A stretch of 8,770 bases of DNA. It comes from an uncultured Lachnospiraceae bacterium (lineage in GTDB: Bacteria > Bacillota > Clostridia > Lachnospirales > Lachnospiraceae). Shown in pieces: positions 1-5,622 of the stretch. Where the stretch lies: positions 1 through 8,770 of the forward strand of contig CAMJWQ010000125.1 in the NCBI GenBank assembly GCA_946409475.1, written 5' to 3'. Position 1 is the first letter of the stretch, and each line of letters opens with the position of its first letter. The position numbers and the translations under genes were made by a program. The notes beneath the pieces were generated by a model, which worked only from the letters and a program-made list of their open reading frames with translations, did not search any database and was not told where the DNA came from.

Positions 1-527
1 CCCTGCTCCAGGGCCTGCTTAATGTAATCCTCTCCGCCGTAGTCAGTTTTTGCTTCCAATGTGAACGTGCTGTAAAGTACCGTTCCGGTAGAATCTAAAA
101 TAGAACAGGTGTCCACCTCTTTATGTGTATTCAAATAGCTCTGGCAGATCCTGGCACTTTTTGTGGGTAAGCTTTCTATTCCACTGACATAATCGGTAAT
201 GGCAGAATCATTGGCAAGTCCAATTAAGGCATTATTAATGCTTAATATGGTTTTTTCAACAGTCACCAAATGAGCGTCTGCCAAATCATGGAGGCTGCTG
301 TTTGTATTTTCCAGCAATGTCTTCTTCGAATAATAGCTGAAGAACAAATAGTTCACCATAATTGCGATTAATATAAGAAAGGCAGCAAGAAAAAATACCT
401 TTGTCCGTATGGAACGGGAAAAGGTATTTGTCTTCTTTGACTCTTTATGCAGTTGAAATACTTTATGGTCACTTCTTTTTACTTTTTCCAGTACCTTTTT
501 TTCTTTCTTTCGTATTTTCTTTTTCAA
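1..527 (-). CDS. Membrane-bound sensor (chemoreceptor or sensor kinase), N-terminal part, truncated by the window edge
   Basis: The 175 codons visible here start at TTG (527-525), behind a strong AGGAGGGG site at 533-540; no ATG is better placed. Residues 1-43 are very basic (KKKIRKKEKK at the start) and cytoplasmic. Residues about 44-64 form one hydrophobic membrane segment (VFFLAAFLILIAIMVNYLFF). Residues 65-175 resemble the start of an extracellular dCACHE-type ligand domain: a long helix with heptad-like spacing, then a segment around 137-155 (DTCSILDSTGTVLYST) typical of the first PAS-like fold of such sensors. The family infers an outside ligand and an inside signalling module, but that module lies beyond position 1. 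It could be a methyl-accepting chemotaxis protein, a histidine kinase or a GGDEF enzyme. The long basic cytoplasmic tail before the membrane segment is somewhat unusual. The sensor class is likely; the exact type is open. Confidence 0.75.
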   Translation of the reverse strand, partial: MKKKIRKKEKKVLEKVKRSDHKVFQLHKESKKTNTFSRSIRTKVFFLAAFLILIAIMVNYLFFSYYSKKTLLENTNSSLHDLADAHLVTVEKTILSINNALIGLANDSAITDYVSGIESLPTKSARICQSYLNTHKEVDTCSILDSTGTVLYSTFTLEAKTDYGGEDYIKQALEQ

Positions 528-577
528 AATATCCCCTCCTCAATAAACAGATAAAAATACATAACCAGAATATATTT

Positions 578-606
578 ATTATACTTTTAGAATCATAAAA
601 AAGCAA
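578..606 (-). promoter_or_regulatory. Sigma-A-type promoter of the sensor gene
   Basis: On the minus strand, TTGCTT (606-601) and TATAAT (583-578) are separated by exactly 17 bp. The -10 box lies about 50 bp upstream of the TTG start, giving a leader of roughly 45 nt. The -10 matches consensus in all positions and the -35 in its first three. No sigma-28 (TAAA/GCCGATAA) motif was seen, so motility-type control is not supported. Confidence 0.6.
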
Positions 607-739
607 TATTTTAGGTTTTTCTTCTCTAATTTTGTATTTATTAGTAGTAATTGGTTTTTTTTATATAAAATCTTTGTATGAAATTTCTAAAGAATACTAG
701 TAAAAGAATTTTCTGGTATTAACATTTTATTTGATTTTG

Positions 740-771
740 GTTATTTTAATAACACCATTTCTCGTTATAAT
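740..771 (+). promoter_or_regulatory. Possible promoter and small operator before the ECF S-component gene
   Basis: A perfect TATAAT lies at 766-771, about 45 bp before the ATG at 816. No good -35 sits at the right distance. The -35 region is instead covered by a short inverted repeat at 740-753 (GTTATT-tt-AATAAC), which could bind an activator or repressor. Both calls are weak because the whole gap is very AT-rich. The rest of the 531-815 gap holds only this and the sensor promoter, and I recognise no riboswitch there. Confidence 0.3.
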
Positions 772-815
772 AATTTGTAACTGTTGATACTTAACTTTTC
801 CATAAGGAGGATTTT

Positions 816-1358
816 ATGATAAGAAACAGGAAAACGAAGGATTTAGTAATAACCGCTTTATTTACTGCTCTGACCTGTGTGGCAACAATGGTAATACAAA
901 TACCTACACTTAACGGCTACATCCATCTGGGTGACAGCCTCGTCATACTTTCAGGTGTTTTATTAGGTCCCCTGTCAGGCGCTTTTGCCGGAGGTATTGG
1001 TTCCATGTTTGCAGATCTGCTGACCGGCTATTTTATCCCCTATGGTCCGGCCACCCTGCTCATAAAGGCCTTAGCAGCTTTACTGGCAGGCCTGATCTTT
1101 CATAAGGTGAAAATGCTATCTGCTTTTAATGCTTACATCCGTCTTATACTAGCAGGTACGGCTGCCGCATTTGTGGTAGTTATCGGGTACGGCATTTTCG
1201 GTATCCTTTTATATGGATTTGCCGCCGGTATTGCCACCGTTTTACCGAATCTATTTCAAGTATTGATGGGAATTGCAGGGGCCATGATATTCTTTCCTTT
1301 TCTAACGAAAATTCCTGACATCAGCCAGCTTGTTAAAAAAGGCAGCAGTAAACAATGA
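816..1358 (+). CDS. ECF-transporter S component (substrate-binding membrane protein), substrate unknown
   Basis: This 180-residue, very hydrophobic protein has the build of an S component of an energy-coupling factor vitamin transporter, nearest in my judgement to the PF07155/COG4720 group. It would bind a vitamin-like substrate in the membrane and dock on a shared EcfA-EcfA'-EcfT module encoded elsewhere. A basic N-terminus (residues 1-9) is followed by a TALFTALTCVATMVIQIP helix (13-30). A conserved-looking block GYIHLGDSLVIL (34-45) leads into a Gly/Ala-rich helix with an acidic ADLLTGY end (66-72). A late PNLFQ segment (144-148) is also typical. Five or six membrane helices are likely. 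The ATG at 816 has an AAGGAGG site at 804-810, five nt upstream. The gene stands alone and converges on the Fe-S operon. No thiamine or FMN riboswitch precedes it, so the substrate cannot be assigned. Confidence 0.8.
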   Translation: MIRNRKTKDLVITALFTALTCVATMVIQIPTLNGYIHLGDSLVILSGVLLGPLSGAFAGGIGSMFADLLTGYFIPYGPATLLIKALAALLAGLIFHKVKMLSAFNAYIRLILAGTAAAFVVVIGYGIFGILLYGFAAGIATVLPNLFQVLMGIAGAMIFFPFLTKIPDISQLVKKGSSKQ

Positions 1359-1392
1359 ACATACCAGGCTTCCCGTCAGGGGAAAAAGTCCA

Positions 1393-1419
1393 ACCGCCTT
1401 TATTTGATATAAAGGCGGT
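1393..1419. terminator. Strong hairpin between convergent genes, probable terminator
   Basis: An 11-bp perfect stem, ACCGCCTTTAT (1393-1403) with ATAAAGGCGGT (1409-1419), has a 5-nt loop. On the minus strand it is followed by TTGGACTTTTT, a T-run after a few bases, so it most likely ends the sufC-sufB-DUF4432 transcript. On the plus strand the nearest T-run (1442-1450) is more than 20 nt away, so termination of the ECF gene is less certain. It lies roughly midway between the two stop codons. Confidence 0.65.
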
Positions 1420-1455
1420 AATGACGTTCCTGTCTGTTCTGTTTTTTTTTATTGA

Positions 1456-2436
1456 TTATTTTTCCGGAGCATCAAAAAAATCAATCTCCACCCGGAAGGT
1501 CTTACTCTCAGATGGATGTAAATAAGACAATTCCCCTGTTTTTCTTACTTCCTCTACTCCGTCCAACAGATTCGTAGACGGTTCCAGGCCTAATACATAA
1601 TCCTTTTCACCCATCATCTTCCATTCTACCATAGTTTTAAAGGTATCCGTCGGAAATTTTATCCGAAGTCCCTTTCCAATTTCTTTATTAAATATGTCTG
1701 CCGTTCCGTATTCTTTATCAAAAAAATGATAATAGCATTGTTCTACGAAGTTTGGCTGGGGCTTTTCCATAACATTCCATACATTGATCCCCTCTTTTGC
1801 ACGTTCATCGCGGGGGGTTACTTTATCGGATGATATGGATAATTCAGCTTCCTCACTTAGTAAGGGATAGCCCATATTCAAATGATAAAGCAGCATGGCA
1901 GGTTCCGGCTTAGAGCCTTCATTGGTTACAACGTCCGTAATTTTAATCTTATTTTCCCTCTTACTGCACCAGATAGTTCTTTTCAAACTGAACTTGGTCT
2001 TAAATATATGAGAATCGTTGATAAGTGCATGAATGGTTATCCCTTCTTCATCCTCCGTAAAATATACATTTTCCGCAGGAGTATTAGAAATGGTTCCGTG
2101 CAGGGACTGCGGCTCTCCATCCATGACAGAAGGAGTTCCAATATTGGATAATCCGCAGGTTGTTAAAAATCCTACCGTAAATGATTTCAAAAACCCGAAT
2201 CCTTCACCGTCAAAGTAAGAAGGTGCCACATAACCGCAGGGACCAAAATAGCCCATGTTGATCCCGTCATACGATAACCTGGCTATATCGGCACACCTGT
2301 CCGCTGAAACGGTAAATTCAAGTCCTTTTCCGTTCCTCACCAAAAACAGCCTCATCCCATCGCCTTTTCCTCCGACCAGCCGATGTTCTTCCACCCCAAA
2401 TACTTGTGTTGCATGTCCATAATATTCTCGTCTCAT
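1456..2436 (-). CDS. DUF4432 family aldose-1-epimerase-like protein
   Basis: This 326-residue soluble protein looks like the galactose-mutarotase superfamily, DUF4432 branch (PF14486): beta-rich, with no signal peptide or membrane segment. Family-like motifs are DRCADIARL (46-54), LHGTISNTPAENV (112-124), YHLNMGYPLL (184-193) and LGLEPSTN (282-289). By analogy with mutarotases, His113, His185 and Glu285 are the likely sugar-handling residues; this is inference. Relatives interconvert anomers of sugars or sugar derivatives, but DUF4432 substrates are mostly unassigned. The ATG at 2436 has a GGAGG site seven nt upstream (2443-2447). The gene starts 17 bp after the sufB stop on the same strand, with no terminator between, so it is probably co-transcribed with the Fe-S genes. 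No biochemical link between the two is obvious. The family call is firm and the function is open. Confidence 0.82.
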   Translation of the reverse strand: MRREYYGHATQVFGVEEHRLVGGKGDGMRLFLVRNGKGLEFTVSADRCADIARLSYDGINMGYFGPCGYVAPSYFDGEGFGFLKSFTVGFLTTCGLSNIGTPSVMDGEPQSLHGTISNTPAENVYFTEDEEGITIHALINDSHIFKTKFSLKRTIWCSKRENKIKITDVVTNEGSKPEPAMLLYHLNMGYPLLSEEAELSISSDKVTPRDERAKEGINVWNVMEKPQPNFVEQCYYHFFDKEYGTADIFNKEIGKGLRIKFPTDTFKTMVEWKMMGEKDYVLGLEPSTNLLDGVEEVRKTGELSYLHPSESKTFRVEIDFFDAPEK

Positions 2437-2453
2437 GTTTATCCTCCATTAGT

Positions 2454-3371
2454 TTATTTTAAGAAGCCATTTATAATCTGCGCTTCCGCTTCACTTTCCG
2501 TAAGTCCCAGTGTCATCAGCTTCATGATTTGCTCTCCGGCTATTTTACCAATGGCGGCCTCATGAATCAGCTGTGCCTCCACATTGTTCGCCGTCACTTC
2601 CGGTATGGCAGAAACACAAGCCTGGTCCATAATAATAGCGTCACACTCCGAATGTCCCATACATTTGGCATTTCCGTTTATTTTAGAAAAAAAGAATTGT
2701 TTTGAATTGTCTTTTGCAACGGATCTGGAAACAACGTGAACTCCTGATTCCTCCCCGTTTAAATCCACTTCAAATTGTGTTTTGGCATACTGATTGCCAT
2801 GAGTCATGATGATTTCTTTAATATCCAATTTTGCCTCTTTACCAACAACGGCCCTGGTGATTCGAACAGTAGAATCTACTCCCTTTATCTGAACGGTTTC
2901 CATATCCATAGAGCTTCCTTCATCCATAAAAACCTCAGTTTGGGGGTTCATAATTCTTTCTCCTGAGCCCTCTCCTTCTCCATAGTGCTTTTCCCTATAT
3001 TTAACCCTGGCATTTTTACCTATATGGAAGGTATGGATACCGTCATGGGCAGATAACCGGTCCCCGTCATTATGAATACCGCAGCCAGCAATGATAGTCA
3101 CATCCGCATTATCCCCAATATAAAAATCATTATAAACCAGTTCCGACATACCGGATTCACTGATGATAACCGGTATATGTACATTTTCCTTTTTGGTTCC
3201 CGGCTTGATGATAATATCTATTCCTTCCTTATCCTCTTTTGTCAATATGGAAACATTTTCCGTCGTATTGCGAATAACACTCTTACCGTTAGCTCTAATA
3301 TTTACAGCCGAGCCTTCCTTATCATTCCAATCAGAAATCCGTTTTAAAAGGCTGCTTTGCTGATTATCCAT
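2454..3371 (-). CDS. sufB: SufB/SufD-family Fe-S cluster assembly scaffold (minimal SufBC type)
   Basis: This is the scaffold subunit of a SUF-like Fe-S assembly complex, expected to pair with the SufC ATPase encoded just upstream. The product is 305 residues from ATG 3371, shorter than E. coli SufB (about 495), as in the two-gene system of clostridia and methanogens. The beta-helix core is rich in short strands. The C-terminal family signature is intact: SECDAIIMD with Cys243 (aligning with the essential Cys405 of E. coli SufB by my reading), a second Cys252, and AQLIHEAAIGKI with His270-Glu271. The end, INGFLK, matches the SufB-type VNGF ending. An upstream in-frame ATG at 3380 directly abuts AAGGAG, leaving no spacer, while ATG 3371 sits nine nt after it and is preferred. 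The chosen start overlaps the sufC stop by eight nt, implying translational coupling. No SufD, SufS or SufU is in the window, so SufB probably works as a homodimer. Confidence 0.9.
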   Translation of the reverse strand: MDNQQSSLLKRISDWNDKEGSAVNIRANGKSVIRNTTENVSILTKEDKEGIDIIIKPGTKKENVHIPVIISESGMSELVYNDFYIGDNADVTIIAGCGIHNDGDRLSAHDGIHTFHIGKNARVKYREKHYGEGEGSGERIMNPQTEVFMDEGSSMDMETVQIKGVDSTVRITRAVVGKEAKLDIKEIIMTHGNQYAKTQFEVDLNGEESGVHVVSRSVAKDNSKQFFFSKINGNAKCMGHSECDAIIMDQACVSAIPEVTANNVEAQLIHEAAIGKIAGEQIMKLMTLGLTESEAEAQIINGFLK

Positions 3372-4098
3372 GGTATGCATCTCCTTTATAAAACTTACAG
3401 CCGCCCTTCGCCGGATTTAACAGCTTGGGGAGTATTTTATTCTTGTCATCATATTCCTGTATCCTGCCCTTGGATACCAGAATAATTTTTTCCGCAACAT
3501 TTAAAATCCGTTCCTGATGGGAGATAATGATGACAGAACCCTTTACCGATTTATATAATTTTTCAAAGACCTTAATCAGATTTTGAAAGCTCCATAAATC
3601 AATGCCCGCTTCCGGCTCATCAAATACCGTCAGTTTGGTACCTCTTGCAATGGTCATGGCAATTTCAATTCGTTTAAGTTCTCCGCCGGACAGGCTTTCA
3701 TTTACCTCCCTGTCTATATAATCCTTGGCACAAAGGCCAACCTCCGAGAGATAGGTACAGGCCTCCTTTGTACATATATGTTTACCGGCCGCCAGAGTAA
3801 TTACATCTTTTACGGTAATTCCTTTAAAACGTACAGGCTGTTGAAATGCATAACTAATTCCCAGCCTGGCCCGTTCCGTAATATTTTTTTCCGTAATATC
3901 CACTCCGTCCAACAGGATAGAGCCCCTTGTTGGTCTTTCGATTCCGGCAATAATCTTTGCCAAAGTGGATTTACCTCCGCCGTTAGGGCCTGTTATCGCT
4001 ATAAACCGATCATCTATTTTAACGGTTACGTCTTTTAAGATTTCTTTTTTGTCTTCCTTATCATTCACTTCAAAAGAAATATTTTTTAATTCAAGCAA
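3364..4098 (-). CDS. sufC: SufC-type Fe-S cluster assembly ATPase (ABC family)
   Basis: This is a cytoplasmic ABC-type ATPase that drives conformational change in the SufB scaffold during Fe-S cluster building. The product is 244 residues from the TTG at 4098. Visible motifs are Walker A GPNGGGKST (37-45), Q-loop FQQP (Gln86/87), signature LSGGE (136-140), Walker B LTVFDEPEAGID (156-167, Glu161 catalytic) and H-loop His194. The YAFQQP and FDEPEAGIDLWS wording is typical of SufC and not of importers, and there is no permease or binding protein nearby. The frame also opens at a TTG at 4113, but the GGAGGG site (4106-4111) lies inside that extension and seven nt before TTG 4098. That start gives the family-typical MLELKN opening. 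The gene is first in the operon, behind a leader of about 170 nt, and its end overlaps sufB. A TTG start suggests modest translation. Confidence 0.92.
   Translation of the reverse strand: MLELKNISFEVNDKEDKKEILKDVTVKIDDRFIAITGPNGGGKSTLAKIIAGIERPTRGSILLDGVDITEKNITERARLGISYAFQQPVRFKGITVKDVITLAAGKHICTKEACTYLSEVGLCAKDYIDREVNESLSGGELKRIEIAMTIARGTKLTVFDEPEAGIDLWSFQNLIKVFEKLYKSVKGSVIIISHQERILNVAEKIILVSKGRIQEYDDKNKILPKLLNPAKGGCKFYKGDAYHG
3381..3386 (-). promoter_or_regulatory. Ribosome binding site that decides the sufB start
   Basis: AAGGAG lies inside the last codons of sufC. It directly touches an in-frame ATG (3380) and stands nine nt before a second ATG (3371). Spacing favours the second, which makes SufB 305 residues long. 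Confidence 0.65.
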
Positions 4099-4105
4099 GC
4101 CTTTG

Positions 4106-4111
4106 CCCTCC
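4106..4111 (-). promoter_or_regulatory. Ribosome binding site that decides the sufC start
   Basis: GGAGGG lies seven nt before TTG 4098. It overlaps the codons that a start at TTG 4113 would use, so the downstream TTG is the likely start. It gives the usual SufC N-terminus MLELKN. Confidence 0.7.
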
Positions 4112-4138
4112 AAATTCGCAGCTACCGCATCAAGTAGT

Positions 4139-4244
4139 CCGGGTATATATCCTTACTAAGCTCGACAGTACCCTGCTAAGTGGCCAGGTATGTATGAACA
4201 CCAGGCCCGATAAAACCCTGCCAGGTGTTCATACAATACCCCGG
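4139..4244 (-). other. Structured 5' leader of the suf operon, candidate cis-regulatory RNA
   Basis: The transcript from the promoter at 4279-4306 carries roughly 170 nt before sufC. It contains a perfect 12-bp inverted repeat (4224-4235 with 4191-4202), extended to 16 bp by GGTA/TACC with one bulged base, and three more GGC/GCC pairs past a mismatch. A second pairing, ATACCCCGG (4236-4244) with CCGGGTAT (4139-4146), would close a multibranch fold but competes for the base of the first hairpin. A third, GGCCaGG (4182-4188) with CCaGGCC (4201-4207), also excludes the main hairpin. Mutually exclusive pairings are typical of regulatory leaders, but they can arise by chance. I recognise no known riboswitch or T-box consensus. 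There is no U-run before sufC, so control would more likely act on translation or RNA stability. Confidence 0.4.
4176..4232 (-). other. Possible 18-codon leader ORF within the suf leader hairpin
   Basis: ATG at 4232 follows GGGG by six nt and opens 18 codons (Met-Asn-Thr-Trp-Gln-Gly-Phe...) to TAG at 4176. The reading frame spans most of the long hairpin, so translation would unfold it. The opening residues superficially resemble the N-terminus of pyruvate formate-lyase, which I treat as chance. There is no run of one amino acid that would indicate a classical attenuator. Confidence 0.15.
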
Positions 4245-4278
4245 TTCCTATTTCACCATGTCCACTAAATTCGAAACT

Positions 4279-4306
4279 ATTATATCACAAAGGGAGTAAG
4301 TTTCAA
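4279..4306 (-). promoter_or_regulatory. sufC: Sigma-A-type promoter of the sufC-sufB-DUF4432 operon
   Basis: On the minus strand TTGAAA (4306-4301) and TATAAT (4284-4279) are 16 bp apart. Transcription would start near 4272, about 170 nt before the sufC start. The promoter lies between the ssp terminator and sufC, so the operon is independent of the spore gene. I see no recognisable Fur or IscR/Rrf2 site. Confidence 0.7.
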
Positions 4307-4336
4307 GTGAAAAGACGAACAATGTCCGTATTTGAC

Positions 4337-4369
4337 AAAAAAATGTCACGAAGTATGGGACATTTTTTT
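4337..4369. terminator. Intrinsic terminator overlapping the end of the spore-protein gene
   Basis: An 11-bp perfect stem, AAAAAAATGTC (4337-4347) with GACATTTTTTT (4359-4369), has an 11-nt loop and A/T runs on both sides, so it can work in both directions. Its upstream arm on the minus strand lies in the last codons (Lys-Lys-Met-Ser) of the spore-protein gene, and the stop codon is in the loop and stem. It isolates the spore gene from the suf promoter. Confidence 0.75.
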
Positions 4370-4549
4370 TTGTTCATTTCTTTTTTTTGTTACTAAACCT
4401 CCGATTCTTCCCGTATCCTTAGCGGATAAGGATTTCCATCCGTCCTTCAAAACTTTATCTAAAAGCCCTAATTCTTCTGCAATTTCATACTTCATTTTCT
4501 CTTCGGGATTAATTTCATTTAAATTGATTTTCTCTGCTGCCTTTTTCAT
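4346..4549 (-). CDS. Alpha/beta-type small acid-soluble spore protein
   Basis: This 67-residue protein belongs to the alpha/beta-type SASP family (PF00269). These coat and protect DNA in the dormant spore and are degraded to amino acids at germination. The first family block is MKYEIAEELGL (19-29). It contains the germination-protease site type YE|IAEE, with cleavage expected after Glu22. The second is DTGRIGGLVTKK (45-56), matching the SxxxGxxGG helix block. LLDKVLKDGW between them is characteristic of clostridial minor members. The N-terminus is Lys/Glu-rich and there is no signal peptide. The ATG at 4549 follows AGGAG by seven nt. The gene is single, with its own sporulation-type promoter upstream and a terminator overlapping its 3' end. 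The extra C-terminal tail (residues 57-67) largely encodes the terminator stem. The gene shows that the host forms endospores. Confidence 0.88.
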   Translation of the reverse strand: MKKAAEKINLNEINPEEKMKYEIAEELGLLDKVLKDGWKSLSAKDTGRIGGLVTKKRNEQKKMSHTS

Positions 4550-4580
4550 ATACGTGCTCCTTTTCTGAAGATTATACCAG

Positions 4581-4610
4581 AAGTATTACCCAATAATCTG
4601 TTATATATTC
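4581..4610 (-). promoter_or_regulatory. Forespore (sigma-G-like) promoter of the spore-protein gene
   Basis: On the minus strand GAATA (4610-4606) fits the sigma-G/sigma-F -35 pattern GHATR. After 18 bp, AATACTT (4587-4581) fits CATnnTA except at its first and last positions. This puts the transcript start about 25 nt before the ATG. A TATAAT closer to the gene has no -35 at a usable distance. Sigma-G control is what is known for ssp genes. Confidence 0.5.
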
Positions 4611-4633
4611 CCATAATACCCCTTCATAGGGCA

Positions 4634-4668
4634 GGGATTCCATAAACAAAATCCCATTTCCGCGGAAA
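4634..4668. promoter_or_regulatory. Two adjacent palindromes, candidate LysR-type operator
   Basis: In the 185-bp gap between the divergent spore gene and the LysR gene are GGGATT-N10-AATCCC (4634-4655) and, next to it, a perfect 12-bp palindrome TTTCCGCGGAAA (4657-4668). They end 16 bp before the -35 of the regulator. LysR proteins usually bind interrupted dyads of this size upstream of their own or a divergent promoter, so autoregulation is plausible but unproven. Confidence 0.35.
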
Positions 4669-4684
4669 AATCCATGTAAAGCTC

Positions 4685-4713
4685 TTGCAAATGAAAAAAA
4701 TAAAAAGTATTAT
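4685..4713 (+). promoter_or_regulatory. Promoter of the LysR-type regulator gene
   Basis: TTGCAA (4685-4690) and TATTAT (4708-4713) are 17 bp apart, ending about 20 bp before the ATG. The short leader just contains the ribosome binding site. Confidence 0.55.
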
Positions 4714-4734
4714 AGTTATAAGGGGGACTAATAA

Positions 4735-5622
4735 ATGATGGATGTTAATTATGAATTATATAAGGTTTTTTATTATGTTGCCGTTACATTAAGCTTTTCC
4801 GAGGCATCAAAGCAATTATTCATTTCCCAGTCGGCAGTAAGCCAGTCAATTAAGGTCTTAGAAAAAAAATTAAATCAGCATTTATTTATACGCAGTACAA
4901 AGAAAGTACAGTTGACAACAGAAGGCGAAATTTTACTTCGTCATATTGAACCGGCCATCCATTTAATACAACGCGGTGAAAACCAGCTTTTGGAAGCAGA
5001 TTCCTTAAACGGCGGCCAGCTTCGTATCGGTGCCAGTGATACGATATGCCGTTATTTTTTGGTACCTTTTTTAAATCGATTTCATAAGGAGTTTCCCAAT
5101 GTGCATATTAAAGTAACAAATCAAACCTCCATAAAATGTGTAGATTTATTGGAAAGCGGACAAGTGGATTTGATTGTTACCAATTTCCCCAACTCCGGTC
5201 TCGGTCCATCTCATAATATTAAGATAATAAAAGAGTTCCGTGATGCTTTTATTGCCAGTAAAACTTATTTTGATTATGAAAATTATCAGTTCACTTTGAA
5301 GGAATTGCAGAAGCTGCCTATCCTGATGCTTGACCGCAAAAGCACTACCAGCGAATTTTTGCATAATTTGTTTCAGCAGCAGCAATTGGATCTGGTTCCG
5401 GAAATCGAACTAAGCAGCAATGATTTATTAATTGATTTGGCACATATTGGATTGGGAATCGCCTTCATACCGGATTATTGCCTGCCTCACAAACCTACGG
5501 ACCTATATCAATTACAGATAAAGGAAAATTTACCTGCCCGTAAGCTGGTGGCGGTATATAAACCCAATGTTCCTGTCTCTCATGCGACAAAACAGTTTAT
5601 TGGTTATTTTGAATTTGACTGA
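4735..5622 (+). CDS. LysR-type transcriptional regulator
   Basis: This 295-residue protein has the standard LysR size and layout. The N-terminal winged helix-turn-helix covers residues about 5-65, with LSFSEASKQLFISQSAVSQSIKVLE-type wording split as LSFSEASKQL (19-28) and SQSAVSQSIKVLE (31-43), then LFIRSTKKVQLTTEGE (50-65). A linker helix leads to the periplasmic-binding-protein-like effector domain, from QLRIGASDTI (95-104) to about 290. LysR proteins act as cytoplasmic tetramers, and a small ligand switches transcription. The start could be ATG 4735 or 4738; a GGGGG site precedes both. The target is unknown. The divergent neighbour is a spore gene with its own sporulation promoter, so the regulator may control only itself or a distant gene. 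Its last 19 bp overlap the end of the convergent helicase gene. Ligand and regulon cannot be named. Confidence 0.93.
   Translation: MMDVNYELYKVFYYVAVTLSFSEASKQLFISQSAVSQSIKVLEKKLNQHLFIRSTKKVQLTTEGEILLRHIEPAIHLIQRGENQLLEADSLNGGQLRIGASDTICRYFLVPFLNRFHKEFPNVHIKVTNQTSIKCVDLLESGQVDLIVTNFPNSGLGPSHNIKIIKEFRDAFIASKTYFDYENYQFTLKELQKLPILMLDRKSTTSEFLHNLFQQQQLDLVPEIELSSNDLLIDLAHIGLGIAFIPDYCLPHKPTDLYQLQIKENLPARKLVAVYKPNVPVSHATKQFIGYFEFD

Noticed and set aside
401..598. Plus-strand ORF of 65 codons
   Set aside because: It is antisense to the basic N-terminus, membrane segment and promoter of the sensor gene and has no ribosome binding site.
531..815. Vitamin riboswitch (TPP or FMN) before the ECF S component
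   Set aside because: The gap is very AT-rich and lacks the conserved GC-containing cores of these riboswitches.
1442..1450. T-run after the ECF gene as its terminator tail
   Set aside because: It lies more than 20 nt from the hairpin at 1393-1419, too far for a classical intrinsic terminator on the plus strand.
1882..4159. Several plus-strand ORFs of 60-91 codons over the suf/DUF4432 operon
   Set aside because: All lie antisense to well-supported family genes, lack ribosome binding sites and show no family motifs.
4176..4232. Remnant of a pyruvate formate-lyase gene in the suf leader
   Set aside because: Only the first few residues look similar, and the frame stops after 18 codons with no further homology; chance is the simpler view.
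4099..4272. T-box or known riboswitch in the suf leader
   Set aside because: There is no TGGNACCGCGG-like T-box sequence, no U-run terminator before sufC, and no match to riboswitch cores that I can recall.
5146..5385. Minus-strand ORF of 79 codons inside the LysR gene
   Set aside because: It is a shadow of the effector domain of the regulator, with no ribosome binding site or recognisable motif.
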